Positions 8,030-17,015 of a stretch of DNA of 64,000 bases are shown piece by piece. The position numbers were made by a program, and so were the translations under genes. The stretch is from Streptomyces sp. ISL-87 (lineage in GTDB: Bacteria; Actinomycetota; Actinomycetes; Streptomycetales; Streptomycetaceae). Position 1 is the first letter of the stretch. Every line of letters begins with the position of its first letter. The notes beneath the pieces were generated by a model, which made no database searches, had not been told where the DNA came from, and was given only the letters and a program-made list of their open reading frames with translations. The DNA is taken from assembly GCF_018614095.1 (NCBI RefSeq), contig NZ_JAGGOY010000076.1:1-64000 (forward strand), in the 5' to 3' direction.

Positions 8030-8229
8030 CGGCCGGCCAGGTAGGCCTGGAACGCCTTGTAGAGGGCCGTGTTGGCGTATCCGTCCATCGGTGTCTCCCA
8101 CTCGCCGAGCGTTTCGACGACCCGCCCGCCGGTACCGAGCTTCCAGCGCAGCAGTCCGAAGGAACGTTCGTCGGGGTCGAGGGTGGAGGGTACCCCGCGC
8201 ATGTCGTATTCGTCCGCTCCGAGGGCATG
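8026..8229 (-). pseudogene. 3' fragment of a FemX/FemAB-type aminoacyltransferase gene
   Basis: The minus strand encodes about 67 residues typical of the C-terminus of lipid II:glycine glycyltransferases: GADEYDMRGVPSTLD, then ERSFGLLRWKLGTGGR, VVETLGEWETPMDGY and a final ALYKAFQAYLAGR. The frame ends in TGA overlapping the murJ GTG. Towards higher coordinates the homology stops near 8226-8229, where the sequence changes to a fragment of a different gene on the other strand. Some 300 N-terminal residues are missing and no start codon with a ribosome site is present. Intact proteins of this family add the interpeptide bridge residue to lipid II, so the neighbourhood with murJ is logical. I read it as a remnant left by a deletion. 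Confidence 0.75.
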
Positions 8230-8234
8230 CCTGG

Positions 8235-8492
8235 TCGGGCATGTACGTGCACGCCGCGCCGTGGAACTCGGGCAACTTCGGCAGCGCCAATACCAGTTCG
8301 GGCTGTGTGGGCATGAGCGACGCCAACGCGGCCGCCTTCTACGAGAGCGTCCAGGCCGGCGACCTCTTCGAGGTCGTGGGCAGCGGCTCCAAGGGCAAGG
8401 CGGACATCGGCAACGGCTACGGCGAGTGGAACCTGTCGTGGGACGACTGGAAGGCCAGGAGCGCGCTCAACGCCGCCTCGCAGAACGGCTGA
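8235..8492 (+). pseudogene. 3' fragment of an L,D-transpeptidase gene
   Basis: About 84 residues match the end of a YkuD-type L,D-transpeptidase: MYVHAAPWNSGNFG, then NTSSGCVGMSDANAAAFYE, GDLFEVVGS and GYGEWNLSWDDWKA. The catalytic Cys is present in SGCVG, but the usual SHGC motif reads SSGC, so the histidine before the glycine is replaced. Signal peptide, Ig-like domains and the first half of the catalytic domain are absent, and there is no ribosome site at the ATG at 8241. The fragment abuts the FemX fragment head to head, so one deletion that removed both 5' ends explains both. Intact enzymes make 3-3 peptidoglycan cross-links outside the membrane. Confidence 0.75.
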
Positions 8493-8541
8493 CATACCGG
8501 AGCCGGCTATCGCCCGGCCATAGCCTGACTCTCACCCAATC

Positions 8542-8582
8542 GTTACCAGCGCGTAACTTACTGATGGGTTACCTCCAGTAAG
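8542..8582 (+). promoter_or_regulatory. Nested operator-like inverted repeats
   Basis: Two inverted repeats share a base: GTTAC (8542-8546) with GTAAC (8553-8557), and CTTACTG (8557-8563) with CAGTAAG (8576-8582). A further GGTTACC lies between the arms of the second. They end 55 bp upstream of the ATG of the secreted hydrolase gene. The pattern resembles TetR-type operators, but no such regulator is adjacent. Confidence 0.5.
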
Positions 8583-8636
8583 GCCCTCCGGTTACCGTCG
8601 GGTCACTTTGACACCGGCGCACGCGAGGAGCGATTG

Positions 8637-10226
8637 ATGGTCCGCACCACCAGCACCGCAGCAGTCGTGGCAGCCGTACTGGCGGCGACCGCCCTGGGCC
8701 TGTCCCCCCACCAGGCCCAGGCGGCGCCCGCGTTCACCGCCGCAGCCGCCGCGTCCAGCGCGTCGGAGCTGACCTTCCACGACATCCCGGGCTCCGGCGG
8801 CATCACCCTCAAGGGCAACGTCTTCACCCCGGCGGGCGCCAGGGCCGGCCAGAAGTACCCGCTGATCGTGCTCCCCACCAGCTGGGGCATGCCGCAGATC
8901 GAATACATCGCGCAAGCCAAGAAGCTCGCCGACTCCGGCTATGTCGTGGTCAGTTACACCTCCCGCGGCTTCTGGCTATCCGGCGGCGAGATCGAGACGG
9001 CCGGCCCGCGGGACACCGCCGACGTCTCCGCCGTCATCGACTGGGCCCTCGCCACCACCCCAGCCGACGCCGAGCACATCGGCCTGGGCGGCGTCTCGTA
9101 CGGCGCCGGCATCAGCCTGCTGGCCTCCGCGCACGATCCGCGCATCAAGGCCGTGGTGGCGCTCAGCGGCTGGGCCGACCTCATCGAGTCCATCTACTCG
9201 GGGCGGACCCAGCACCGCCAGGCCGCCGGACTGCTCGGCGCCGCCGGCTACCTCACCGGCCGCCCCGGCCCCGAACTCCAGCAGCTCCTGCGCGACTTCC
9301 TCGGCTCGAATCTGGACCGGGAGGCGGAGATGATCGAGTGGGGCAAGAAGCGCTCACCGTCGGAGAAGATCGACCAGATCAACACCAACGGCGCCGCGAT
9401 CATGCTGGGCAACGCGTGGGGCGACACCATCTTCCCGCCCAACCAGTACGCCGCCTTCTACGAGAAGCTGACCGGCCCCAAACGGCTGGAGTTCCGGCCG
9501 GGCGACCACGCCACCGCCGAGGGCACCGGCCTGTTCGGCCTGCCCAACGACACCTGGACCAACGCACACCGCTGGTTCGACCGCTACCTCAAGGGCGAGC
9601 GCAACGGGGTCGACAGCGAGGCCCCGGTGCAGATCAAATCCCGTAGCGACGACGGGTACGAGGGCTATCCCGACTGGAAGTCGGTCGGCTCCGGCGGCAC
9701 CGAGAAGCTCGCCCTCTCCGACAGCGAACACCTCTACGCCAACATCGACTCCGGCGCCAACGGCGGCATCGTGCTCCTGTCCAGCGCCCTCGACCAGTTC
9801 TTCAGGACGCCCCCGGCCGCCTCCATCCCGCTCCTCCCCCGCGCCTTCGCCGCCGTCTGGCAGTCGCAGCGCTACGACGAGGCCCGCCGGATCCGCGGCA
9901 CGGTCACGCTGCACACCACCGTCACGCCCACCAAGTCCGACGGCACGTTCGTCGCGTACCTCTACGACGTGGGCCCCCTCGGCATCGGCAAACTCGTCAG
10001 CAACGCCCCCTACACCTTCCACGGCAAGACCCCGGGGCAGGGATTCGGCGTGGACCTGGGCCTCTTCTCCACCGCCTACGACGTACCCGCGGGCCACCGC
10101 CTCGCGCTCGTCATCGACACCGTCGACCCGCTGTACGTCGAGCACAACCCCACCGGCGCGCAGCTGACCTTCTCCTCGCCTCGCACCGACCCCTCGTACG
10201 TCTCGGTGCCACTGCGCGAGCAGTGA
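8637..10226 (+). CDS. Secreted S15/CocE-type alpha/beta hydrolase
   Basis: A secreted serine hydrolase of 529 residues related to X-Pro dipeptidyl-peptidase (S15) and CocE esterases. Residues 1-29 are a signal peptide (TTSTAAVVAAVLAATALGL then HQAQAA). The nucleophile serine lies in GGVSYGAG near residue 160, the acid in GNAWGDTIFPPNQ, and the histidine in GDHAT. The C-terminal 200 residues include VTLHTTVTPTKSDGTFVAYLYDV, the jelly-roll domain typical of this family. The ATG at 8637 has AGGAG six bases upstream; a TTG codon just before it is not needed. A strong hairpin follows the stop. The substrate, a peptide or an ester, cannot be told from sequence. Confidence 0.88.
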   Translation: MVRTTSTAAVVAAVLAATALGLSPHQAQAAPAFTAAAAASSASELTFHDIPGSGGITLKGNVFTPAGARAGQKYPLIVLPTSWGMPQIEYIAQAKKLADSGYVVVSYTSRGFWLSGGEIETAGPRDTADVSAVIDWALATTPADAEHIGLGGVSYGAGISLLASAHDPRIKAVVALSGWADLIESIYSGRTQHRQAAGLLGAAGYLTGRPGPELQQLLRDFLGSNLDREAEMIEWGKKRSPSEKIDQINTNGAAIMLGNAWGDTIFPPNQYAAFYEKLTGPKRLEFRPGDHATAEGTGLFGLPNDTWTNAHRWFDRYLKGERNGVDSEAPVQIKSRSDDGYEGYPDWKSVGSGGTEKLALSDSEHLYANIDSGANGGIVLLSSALDQFFRTPPAASIPLLPRAFAAVWQSQRYDEARRIRGTVTLHTTVTPTKSDGTFVAYLYDVGPLGIGKLVSNAPYTFHGKTPGQGFGVDLGLFSTAYDVPAGHRLALVIDTVDPLYVEHNPTGAQLTFSSPRTDPSYVSVPLREQ

Positions 10227-10235
10227 TCCGCGGCT

Positions 10236-10284
10236 GCTGCCGGGCAGGGTGGCTCGTCGGAACCACCGGCGTGTGCCCGGCAGC
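10236..10284. terminator. Terminator hairpin after the S15-type hydrolase gene
   Basis: GCTGCCGGGCA (10236-10246) pairs perfectly with TGCCCGGCAGC (10274-10284); a nested GGTGG/CCACC pair closes the loop further. It starts 10 bp after the stop and sits between two convergent genes. Confidence 0.75.
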
Positions 10285-10379
10285 ACCGGTCTCGGTTCGG
10301 CCGGGGCGGCTTCGACCGCCTCGGTCTTCACGCTGCGCCGCTGGCATCCCGCCGTCCAGGCCGCGAACCAGGGCGCCCC

Positions 10380-11123
<744 letters not shown>

Positions 11124-11225
11124 ACGCTGCCCTGCCCACTTGTCGGCGTTCCAGGTCAGCGCAAACTAACCAGCCGCGGAAGGGCACTTCACGGCGACAC
11201 GCCTAAAGGCCACATAAAGCACATC

Positions 11226-11245
11226 GGGCGCGCCAGGCGCGCCGG
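11226..11245. terminator. Possible terminator with duplicated GGCGCGCC
   Basis: Two copies of the palindrome GGCGCGCC (11227-11234 and 11236-11243) can fold into one stem about 30 bp past the stop of the next minus-strand gene. The position fits a terminator, but there is no T-run, as is usual at this GC content. Confidence 0.35.
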
Positions 11246-11274
11246 GACTCGTCGGGGTTTCCGCCGGACACCCC

Positions 11275-11715
11275 CTAGCCCTCGGAGGCCTCCGCGTACG
11301 CCTGGCAGAGCTCGGGGGATCCGGTCATCGCCCAGGACACCCCCGACTCGACCACGTTCAGTTCGCGTCCCGAGGCCAGACGGATCATCGGGTGGCCGTT
11401 CGGCCACACCTGCCAGCCCGCCCCCGGGATGGTGCGGACGATCACGGTCCCCAGGTAGAAACCGGCGTCGTTGCCCAGCCAGGGCACGGCCTCGGGGTCC
11501 CGCCGCCAGCGGGGCATCAGCTGGTCGAGCGCCTCCAACGAGGCCGGGCTCTCGTCGAGTTCCAGCCCGGCCGCCCGCGCCTGGACGCGCAGCATCTCGC
11601 ATTCCGAGAACAGTTCACTGACACCCTCGGGGTCCTCCGCGATGGCGGCGGCGATCCCCGCGCCCCGGTCCGCCTCGTGCCGGTTCAGCCAGTGGTCCAG
11701 GAAGGGGATGTTCAT
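11275..11715 (-). CDS. Small conserved protein, DUF6278-like
   Basis: A 146-residue soluble protein beginning MNIPFLDHWLNRHEADRG. The middle (SPASLEALDQLMPRWR, then WLGNDAGFYLGTVIVRTIPGAGWQVWPNG) and the ending (GRELNVVESG) match what I recall of a streptomycete family of unknown function, DUF6278; the assignment is from memory of the pattern only. There is no signal peptide, membrane helix or catalytic motif. Length looks complete. The ATG at 11715 is chosen because upstream codons in the same frame are antisense to xthA. It lies about 115 bp downstream of xthA on the same strand; the gap holds a short direct repeat of GGACTACT. Confidence 0.7.
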   Translation of the reverse strand: MNIPFLDHWLNRHEADRGAGIAAAIAEDPEGVSELFSECEMLRVQARAAGLELDESPASLEALDQLMPRWRRDPEAVPWLGNDAGFYLGTVIVRTIPGAGWQVWPNGHPMIRLASGRELNVVESGVSWAMTGSPELCQAYAEASEG

Positions 11716-11830
11716 ACGCTCCAGCCTGGCACCAGGATCCGCCGCTGGCCACAGGACGCGCCTGGACCGGCCGGGCCGGATCCGCCGGCTGCTCCCGTCG
11801 GGCCTACCGCTCCGGACTACTACTCCAGGA

Positions 11831-12616
11831 CTACTGCTCCATGTCCAGGTCGACGACGACCGGAGCGTGGTCGGAGGCGCCCTTGCCCTTGCGCTCCTCG
11901 CGGTCCACGTAGGCGTCGGTGACCGCCTTGGTGAAGGGCTCGTTGCCGTACACCAGGTCGATGCGCATGCCCCGGTTCTTGGGGAAGGCGAGCTGGCGGT
12001 AGTCCCAGTACGTGTACGGGCGGTCGTACTTGAGCGGGCGCGGCAGCACATCGGAGAGCCCGGCCGCCCGCAGCGCCTCCAGGGCGGCTCGCTCGGCCGG
12101 GGTGACGTGGGTGAGGCCCGCGAAGACGGCCGGGTCGTAGACGTCCTCGTCGGTCGGGGCCACATTGAAGTCGCCGAGCACCGCGAACGGGCGCGGGCCG
12201 GCCGCGTCTTCGGCGATGGCGGTGGTCAGGGAGCGGAACCAGTCCAGCTTGTAGCCGTAGTGGTCGTGCTCGACCTCGCGGCCGTTCGGCACGTACACCG
12301 ACCAGAGGCGCACCCCGCCGCAGGTCGCGGAGATGGCGCGGGGCTCCTGGACGCCCTCGTAGTGGGGCCCGTCGGCCAGCCCGAGCACGATATCGTCGAG
12401 GCCGACCTTCGAGACCAGGGCCACGCCGTTCCACCTGCCGGTGGCGTTGACGGCCGACTCGTAGCCCAGCTCGCGCAGCTCGGCGTGCGGGAACTGCTCC
12501 GCGGAGCACTTGGTCTCCTGGACGCACAGGACATCCGTGCCGGAGCTCTCCAGCCAGGCGAGCAGGCGCGGCAGCCGGGCGGTGATCGAGTTGACGTTGA
12601 ACGTGGCGATACGCAT
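11831..12616 (-). CDS. xthA: Exodeoxyribonuclease III
   Basis: A 261-residue Mg-dependent AP endonuclease and 3'-5' exonuclease of base-excision repair. It begins with the family start MRIATFNVNSITARL; the metal-binding Glu is in VLCVQETKC, the central catalytic motif is VLGDFNVAPTDEDV, and the C-terminus carries GASDHAPVVVDL with the active-site Asp-His. An ATG eight codons further upstream exists, but the conserved MRIATFN start at 12616 is right for the family. It is the first gene of a minus-strand pair with the DUF6278-like gene and follows the MBL hydrolase gene by 46 bp. Confidence 0.95.
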   Translation of the reverse strand: MRIATFNVNSITARLPRLLAWLESSGTDVLCVQETKCSAEQFPHAELRELGYESAVNATGRWNGVALVSKVGLDDIVLGLADGPHYEGVQEPRAISATCGGVRLWSVYVPNGREVEHDHYGYKLDWFRSLTTAIAEDAAGPRPFAVLGDFNVAPTDEDVYDPAVFAGLTHVTPAERAALEALRAAGLSDVLPRPLKYDRPYTYWDYRQLAFPKNRGMRIDLVYGNEPFTKAVTDAYVDREERKGKGASDHAPVVVDLDMEQ

Positions 12617-12662
12617 GCGTCCCAACCTACCGCCCGGCACTGACAGCCACCCGCGCCGGTCC

Positions 12663-13295
12663 TCAGAGGTCGGTGGCGTCCCCGGCGGTGAGCCGTCCGT
12701 GGTCGGTGCGTCCCAGGGTGTCCAGGGCGTAGTCGTAGATGGGGCGGGCGATGTCCGCGAGGTAGGCGTCGTGGATGTCGATGGCCCGGCGCGGCTTGAC
12801 CTCGCGGAGGTAGTCGACCACCTCGGCGATCTTGTTCCAGGGCGCGTGCACGGGCAGCATCAGCGTGTCCACCGGGGCGTCGGGCACGGTGAGCGCGTCC
12901 CCGGGGTGGAAGAGCGAACCGTCCACGAGGTAGCCGACATTGGTGACCCGCGGAATGTCCGGGTGGACCACGGCGTGCAGCTCGCCGTGTACCTGGACCT
13001 CGAACCCGGCGGCGGTGAAGGTGTCGCCGTGCCCCACGGTGTGCACCCGGCCCGGGTAGGCGGGGGCGAGCAGTTCGGCGACGCTGCGCAGGGTCCACAG
13101 CTCGGCCGCCGGATCGGCGTCGAGGGCGGCCCGCAGCCGGCCCTCCTCGAAGTGGTCCGGGTGCTCGTGCGTGACCAGCAGGGCCTGCGCCCCGAGGCCC
13201 GCGTCCGGCTCGCTGAAGGCGCCCGGGTCGATGACGAGCCTGCGCCCGTCCTTCTCCAGCTCAACGCAGGAGTGCAGCCGCTTCGTAAGCTTCAT
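12663..13295 (-). CDS. MBL-fold metallohydrolase, UlaG-like
   Basis: A 210-residue metallo-beta-lactamase-fold protein. The zinc motif is LVTHEHPDHFEEG near residue 40, with further ligands in GELHAVVHPD, LFHPGDAL and the C-terminal IDIHDAYL. The short form with a conserved LPVHAPWNK stretch belongs to the UlaG/YtkL-type branch of uncharacterised hydrolases; the substrate is not predictable. It is cytosolic. The ATG at 13295 is the only plausible start. It lies 28 bp downstream of the preceding minus-strand gene, so it may share that transcript. Confidence 0.88.
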   Translation of the reverse strand: MKLTKRLHSCVELEKDGRRLVIDPGAFSEPDAGLGAQALLVTHEHPDHFEEGRLRAALDADPAAELWTLRSVAELLAPAYPGRVHTVGHGDTFTAAGFEVQVHGELHAVVHPDIPRVTNVGYLVDGSLFHPGDALTVPDAPVDTLMLPVHAPWNKIAEVVDYLREVKPRRAIDIHDAYLADIARPIYDYALDTLGRTDHGRLTAGDATDL

Positions 13296-13323
13296 GATCC
13301 CAGCGTAGCCGCGGGACCGAGCT

Positions 13324-13920
13324 CTACGGGGTCGCCGTCGAGACCGCGTACACCCTGGGGTTGGGGCCGCTGAAGTCGACCGCGATGTCCCGGGTGGGGC
13401 GCGGGTCGGGCTGCTCGATGGTGGTGGCGTACAGGGTGGTGCCCGGGTTCCACTTCCAGCCGGCGGCCTTGACGTCGTGCGCGGAGAACGCCTCCCCGGC
13501 GGCCCCCGGGGTCAGCTGGGCCCGGCTGGTGCCGACCGCGGTGAGGAAGGCTTCCAGGTCCTTCTCCTTGACCGTGAACTGCGTGTACAGGCGGCTGGTG
13601 TGCCAGTTGTTTGTCTCCAGGAACCCGACGCTCCAGGCCGTGATCGGGATCGGGACCTCGTAGACGCTGCGCTGCACCTTGGATGGCCAGGACGGCCGCA
13701 CGTGGACCGCGCCGACCTTGGCGGCCTTGTCCCGGCCGGCCTCGCGGCTCTGCTGGGCGGACACGGCGAGGTAGCCGGCCGGGACGCCGACGAGCAGCAG
13801 GATGATGGTCGCGGTGATCCAGCGGCGCCGCACCACGTGCTTCCGGTCCTCGGCGGTGGGCGGCGGCGTGCCGCCTTCGTCGGGGGCGGTGGCCTGACGG
13901 GGCAAAAGGGGCGCTGTCAC
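13324..13920 (-). CDS. Membrane-anchored protein of the sugar ABC/ROK operon
   Basis: A 198-residue protein without a recognised domain. After a charged N-terminal 33 residues there is one transmembrane helix (WITATIILLLVGVPAGYLAV), then a probable extracytoplasmic domain with many beta-like segments (YEVPIPITAWSVGFLETN, LYTQFTVKEKDLEAFL, KWNPGTTLYATTIEQPD). The GTG start at 13920 overlaps the stop of the ROK gene (GTGA), so the two are translationally coupled and it is the last gene of the transporter operon. A role at the cell surface connected with sugar uptake is inference. Confidence 0.7.
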   Translation of the reverse strand: MTAPLLPRQATAPDEGGTPPPTAEDRKHVVRRRWITATIILLLVGVPAGYLAVSAQQSREAGRDKAAKVGAVHVRPSWPSKVQRSVYEVPIPITAWSVGFLETNNWHTSRLYTQFTVKEKDLEAFLTAVGTSRAQLTPGAAGEAFSAHDVKAAGWKWNPGTTLYATTIEQPDPRPTRDIAVDFSGPNPRVYAVSTATP

Positions 13921-15116
13921 TGCGTGTCCCCATCCTTGAAGTCCGCGGCGTTGGAGCCCGCGGCATTGGGGTCCGCGGAGCCTGTGGTGCCGCGGCGGCC
14001 CAGCTGCGCGTAGCGCTCGTACCGCTCGACCCGCCGGCGCGTTGCGCGGCGGAAGCGGCGGGCGACGAGCCGGGAGAGGTCGGCGGCGCCGACCATGCCG
14101 GCCTCGGGGCCGAGCTGGGCCTTGGCGATCCGGGCCTCGGGGCGGTAGCCGCGGCCGGTGAGGTGCCGGCGGAACGCTTCCCGGGCGGGGCCGATCAGCA
14201 GGTCGTCGGCGGCGCTGACGCCACCGCCGATGACGAAGCAGGAGGGGTCGAGGGCGGCGGCGAGGTTGGCGATGCCCACGCCGAGCCACTGGCCGATGTC
14301 CTGGAGGAGCTCGACGCACATGGCGTCGCCCTCGCGGGCCAGCTCGGTGATGAGCGGGCCGGTGATCTCGGAGACGTTGCCTCCGACCCGGGCGATGATG
14401 TTGTGCGCGACCGGGGAGTCGGCGGCGGCGAGCTCGCGGGCCTCGCGGACCAGGGCGTTGCCGGAGCTGTACTGCTCCCAGCAGCCGCGGTTGCCGCAGG
14501 GGCAGCGGTGGCCCCCGGGGACGACCTGCATATGGCCGAATTCGCCGGCCACCCCGTAGCGGCCGCGCTTGACCTGGCCGCCCTCCAGGATGGCGCCGCC
14601 GATGCCGGTACCCAGCGTGATCATGACGAGGTGGTCCTCGCCGCGGCCGGCGCCGAATCGCCACTCGGCCCACGCGGCGGTGTTGGCATCGTTGTCGACC
14701 ATGACCGGGACCGCGAGGCGGGACTGGAGCGCGTCGCGCAGCGGCTCGTCGCGCCAGGCCAGGTGCGGGGCGAACAGCACCCGGGAGCGGTCGGCGTCGA
14801 CCCAGCCGGCGGCGCCGATGCCCACGGCGTGCACATCGTGCCGGTCGGACAGGTCCAGCACCAGCTCCACGATGGTGTCCTCGACCACCTTGGCGCTCTT
14901 GGACTTGTCCGGGGTCTCGGCGCGGATCTTCTCCAGGATGATGCCGTCGGCGTCCACGACGCCGGCCATCACCTTGGTGCCGCCGATGTCGATGCCGACG
15001 GTCGGGACGCGCGGGGCGGTCAGGTGCGACCGGCGCTCACGGGTCCCGATGGTCCGCAGGACGGTGCCTCGCGCCGACCCCCGGTGGGTGAGCGTGAAGT
15101 CCCGGTACGTGCTCAT
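13917..15116 (-). CDS. ROK-family sugar kinase
   Basis: A 399-residue ROK protein. The ATP-binding start GIDIGGTKVMAGVVD begins near residue 40, the catalytic Asp is in VPVMVDNDANTAAW, the phosphate motif is MITLGTGIGGAI, and the zinc site is CPCGNRGCWEQY with an upstream His in GEFGHM. There is no N-terminal winged helix, so it is a kinase, not a NagC-type repressor; the 39-residue N-terminal extension and about 50 basic C-terminal residues are unusual and may be regulatory. Position directly after a sugar ABC transporter suggests phosphorylation of the imported sugar. Confidence 0.9.
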   Translation of the reverse strand: MSTYRDFTLTHRGSARGTVLRTIGTRERRSHLTAPRVPTVGIDIGGTKVMAGVVDADGIILEKIRAETPDKSKSAKVVEDTIVELVLDLSDRHDVHAVGIGAAGWVDADRSRVLFAPHLAWRDEPLRDALQSRLAVPVMVDNDANTAAWAEWRFGAGRGEDHLVMITLGTGIGGAILEGGQVKRGRYGVAGEFGHMQVVPGGHRCPCGNRGCWEQYSSGNALVREARELAAADSPVAHNIIARVGGNVSEITGPLITELAREGDAMCVELLQDIGQWLGVGIANLAAALDPSCFVIGGGVSAADDLLIGPAREAFRRHLTGRGYRPEARIAKAQLGPEAGMVGAADLSRLVARRFRRATRRRVERYERYAQLGRRGTTGSADPNAAGSNAADFKDGDTQ

Positions 15117-15132
15117 CGAGTCGTGTCGTCCC

Positions 15133-15987
15133 TCAGGGTGCGGTGGTGGTGGCGGAGCCGGACGCGTTGTCGTCCGGACCTGATTCTGCCACTCGCTCCA
15201 GCTCGTGGCTCAGTTCGTCCAGCTCGGAGCCGCCCGCCATCTGCCGGGTGAGCTCGTCCAGGGTGATCGAGTCGCGGGTGTGACTGCCCGCCATGGTGCC
15301 GCGCTTGAGGAGTACGAACCGGTCCCCGACCAGGTGGGCGTGGTGCGGGTTGTGGGTGATGAGGACCACACCGAGGCCGGCGTCGCGGGCGGCGGCGACG
15401 TACTTGAGGACGACGCCGGACTGCTTGACGCCGAGGGCGGCGGTGGGCTCGTCCAGTACGAGGACCTTCGCGCCGAAGTAGACGGCGCGGGCGATGGCCA
15501 CGCACTGCCGCTCGCCCCCGGACAGGGTGCCGATGGGCTGGTCGACGTCGCGCAGGTCGATGCCCATGCGGAGCAGTTCGGCGCGGGTGGTCTCGCGCAT
15601 GAGCTCCACGTCGAGGCGGCGGAGGGGGCCGCGGCCCTTGGTGGGCTCGGAGCCGAGGAAGAAGTTCCGCCAGACGGGCATGAGCGGGACGACGGCGAGG
15701 TCCTGGTAGACGGTGGCGATACCGCGGTCGAGGGCCGCGCGCGGGTTGGCCAGCTCGGTCTCCTCGCCGTCGATCTCGAAGGTTCCGGCGTCGTGCCGGT
15801 GCAGCCCTGCGATGATCTTGATGAGGGTGGACTTGCCGGCGCCGTTGTCGCCGAGGACACAGGTGATCTCGCCGGCCGAGACCTCCAGGGAGACCCCCTG
15901 GAGGGCGCGGATGTTGCCGTAGAACTTGCTGACGCCGGTCAGCCTCACGAGCGCGGTAGCGGTATCGGTGGGGTTCTGCACGGTCAC
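15133..15987 (-). CDS. Sugar ABC transporter ATPase, single-domain
   Basis: The 284-residue ATPase of a CUT2-type importer (ribose, xylose or inositol class). Walker A is GDNGAGKST, the Q-loop is VYQDLAVVP, the signature LSGGERQCVAIARA, Walker B LVLDEPTAALG and the switch His in LITHNPHH. It is a single domain, about half the length of RbsA-type ATPases, like the FrcA/XylG-short forms. The GTG start at 15987 overlaps the permease stop. The C-terminal 25 residues are acidic and variable. Confidence 0.92.
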   Translation of the reverse strand: MTVQNPTDTATALVRLTGVSKFYGNIRALQGVSLEVSAGEITCVLGDNGAGKSTLIKIIAGLHRHDAGTFEIDGEETELANPRAALDRGIATVYQDLAVVPLMPVWRNFFLGSEPTKGRGPLRRLDVELMRETTRAELLRMGIDLRDVDQPIGTLSGGERQCVAIARAVYFGAKVLVLDEPTAALGVKQSGVVLKYVAAARDAGLGVVLITHNPHHAHLVGDRFVLLKRGTMAGSHTRDSITLDELTRQMAGGSELDELSHELERVAESGPDDNASGSATTTAP

Positions 15988-17015
15988 TTCGCCTCCGCCC
16001 GCTTGCGGACCCATGCGTTGAGCAGCGTCGCCAGGAGCAGCATCGCGCCGAGGAAGAACTTGAACCAGTCCGGGTTCCACTGGGCGTAGACGATGCCGTT
16101 GCTGGTCATGCCGAAGATGAAGGCGCCCACGGCCGAGCCGATCGCGGAGCCGTAGCCGCCGGTCATCAGGCAGCCGCCGATGACGGCCGCGATGATGTAG
16201 AGGAACTCGTTGCCGACGCCCTCGCCCGACTGGACCACGTCGAACGAGAAGAGGATGTGCTGCCCGGAGATCCAGGCGCACAGGGCCACGCCCATGTAGA
16301 GGCCGATGCGGGTCTTCACGACCGGCACGCCGGTCGCGCGGGCCGCGTCCGCCCCGCCGCCCACGGCGAAGATCCAGTTCCCGGCGCGGGTGCGCAGCAG
16401 GATCCAGGTGGCGACGGCGACCAGGGCCAGCCACCACAGGATGGTCACCTTGAGGGTGACCGAGCCGACGTTCCACTGCGAGGCGAAGAGGGCCCGCGCG
16501 GAGGAGAAGCCCTCCATGTCGGCGATGGTCTTGGTGGAGACCGAGCCGCTGATCAGCTTGGTGAAACCGAGGTTCAGACCGGTCAGCATCAGGAAGGTGC
16601 CGAGCGTGATGATGAAGCTCGGGAGCTTGGTGCGGGTCAGCATGAACCCGTTGAAGAAGCCGAAGGCCAGGGTGACCAGCAGGGACACCCCGACGCCCAC
16701 CCACACGTTGGCGGTCATCTGGTAGCTGAACATCGAGCTGACCAGCGCCGATGTGGTGACCATGACGCCGGCCGAGAGGTCGAACTCGCCGCCGATCATC
16801 AGCAGGGCCACCGGGACGGCCATGATCCCGATGGTGGAGGCCGAGTAGAGGACCGTACTGAGGCTGGAGGCCTGCAGGAAGCTGTCGGCGGCGAACGAGA
16901 AGAAGACGAAGACGGCGGCCGCGCCGACGACCGAGCCCAGCTCGGGGCGGCCGAGGAGCTTGCGGACCAGGGAGGTGGGCGCGAGCCGTTCGTCCACGGC
17001 GGTGGCCGCGCTCAT
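15984..17015 (-). CDS. Sugar ABC transporter permease, RbsC-like
   Basis: A 343-residue membrane permease with 8-10 hydrophobic segments of the CUT2/RbsC family. Characteristic stretches are MIGGEFDLSAGVMVTTSALV (the LSVG-like motif of this class) and AVIGGCLMTGGYGSAIGSAVG towards the C-terminus. The ATG at 17015 overlaps the TGA of the binding-protein gene (ATGA). It forms the translocation channel for the sugar delivered by the upstream binding protein. Confidence 0.92.
   Translation of the reverse strand: MSAATAVDERLAPTSLVRKLLGRPELGSVVGAAAVFVFFSFAADSFLQASSLSTVLYSASTIGIMAVPVALLMIGGEFDLSAGVMVTTSALVSSMFSYQMTANVWVGVGVSLLVTLAFGFFNGFMLTRTKLPSFIITLGTFLMLTGLNLGFTKLISGSVSTKTIADMEGFSSARALFASQWNVGSVTLKVTILWWLALVAVATWILLRTRAGNWIFAVGGGADAARATGVPVVKTRIGLYMGVALCAWISGQHILFSFDVVQSGEGVGNEFLYIIAAVIGGCLMTGGYGSAIGSAVGAFIFGMTSNGIVYAQWNPDWFKFFLGAMLLLATLLNAWVRKRAEAK

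Noticed and set aside
4254..8495. Minus-strand frame of 1413 codons
   Set aside because: It runs through murJ, the response regulator and P450 in another frame with low-complexity Arg/Pro/Gly text; it is a GC-rich shadow.
10227..10379. Remnant of gluB after gluA
   Set aside because: No lipoprotein or binding-protein motif in any frame; the space holds a terminator hairpin.
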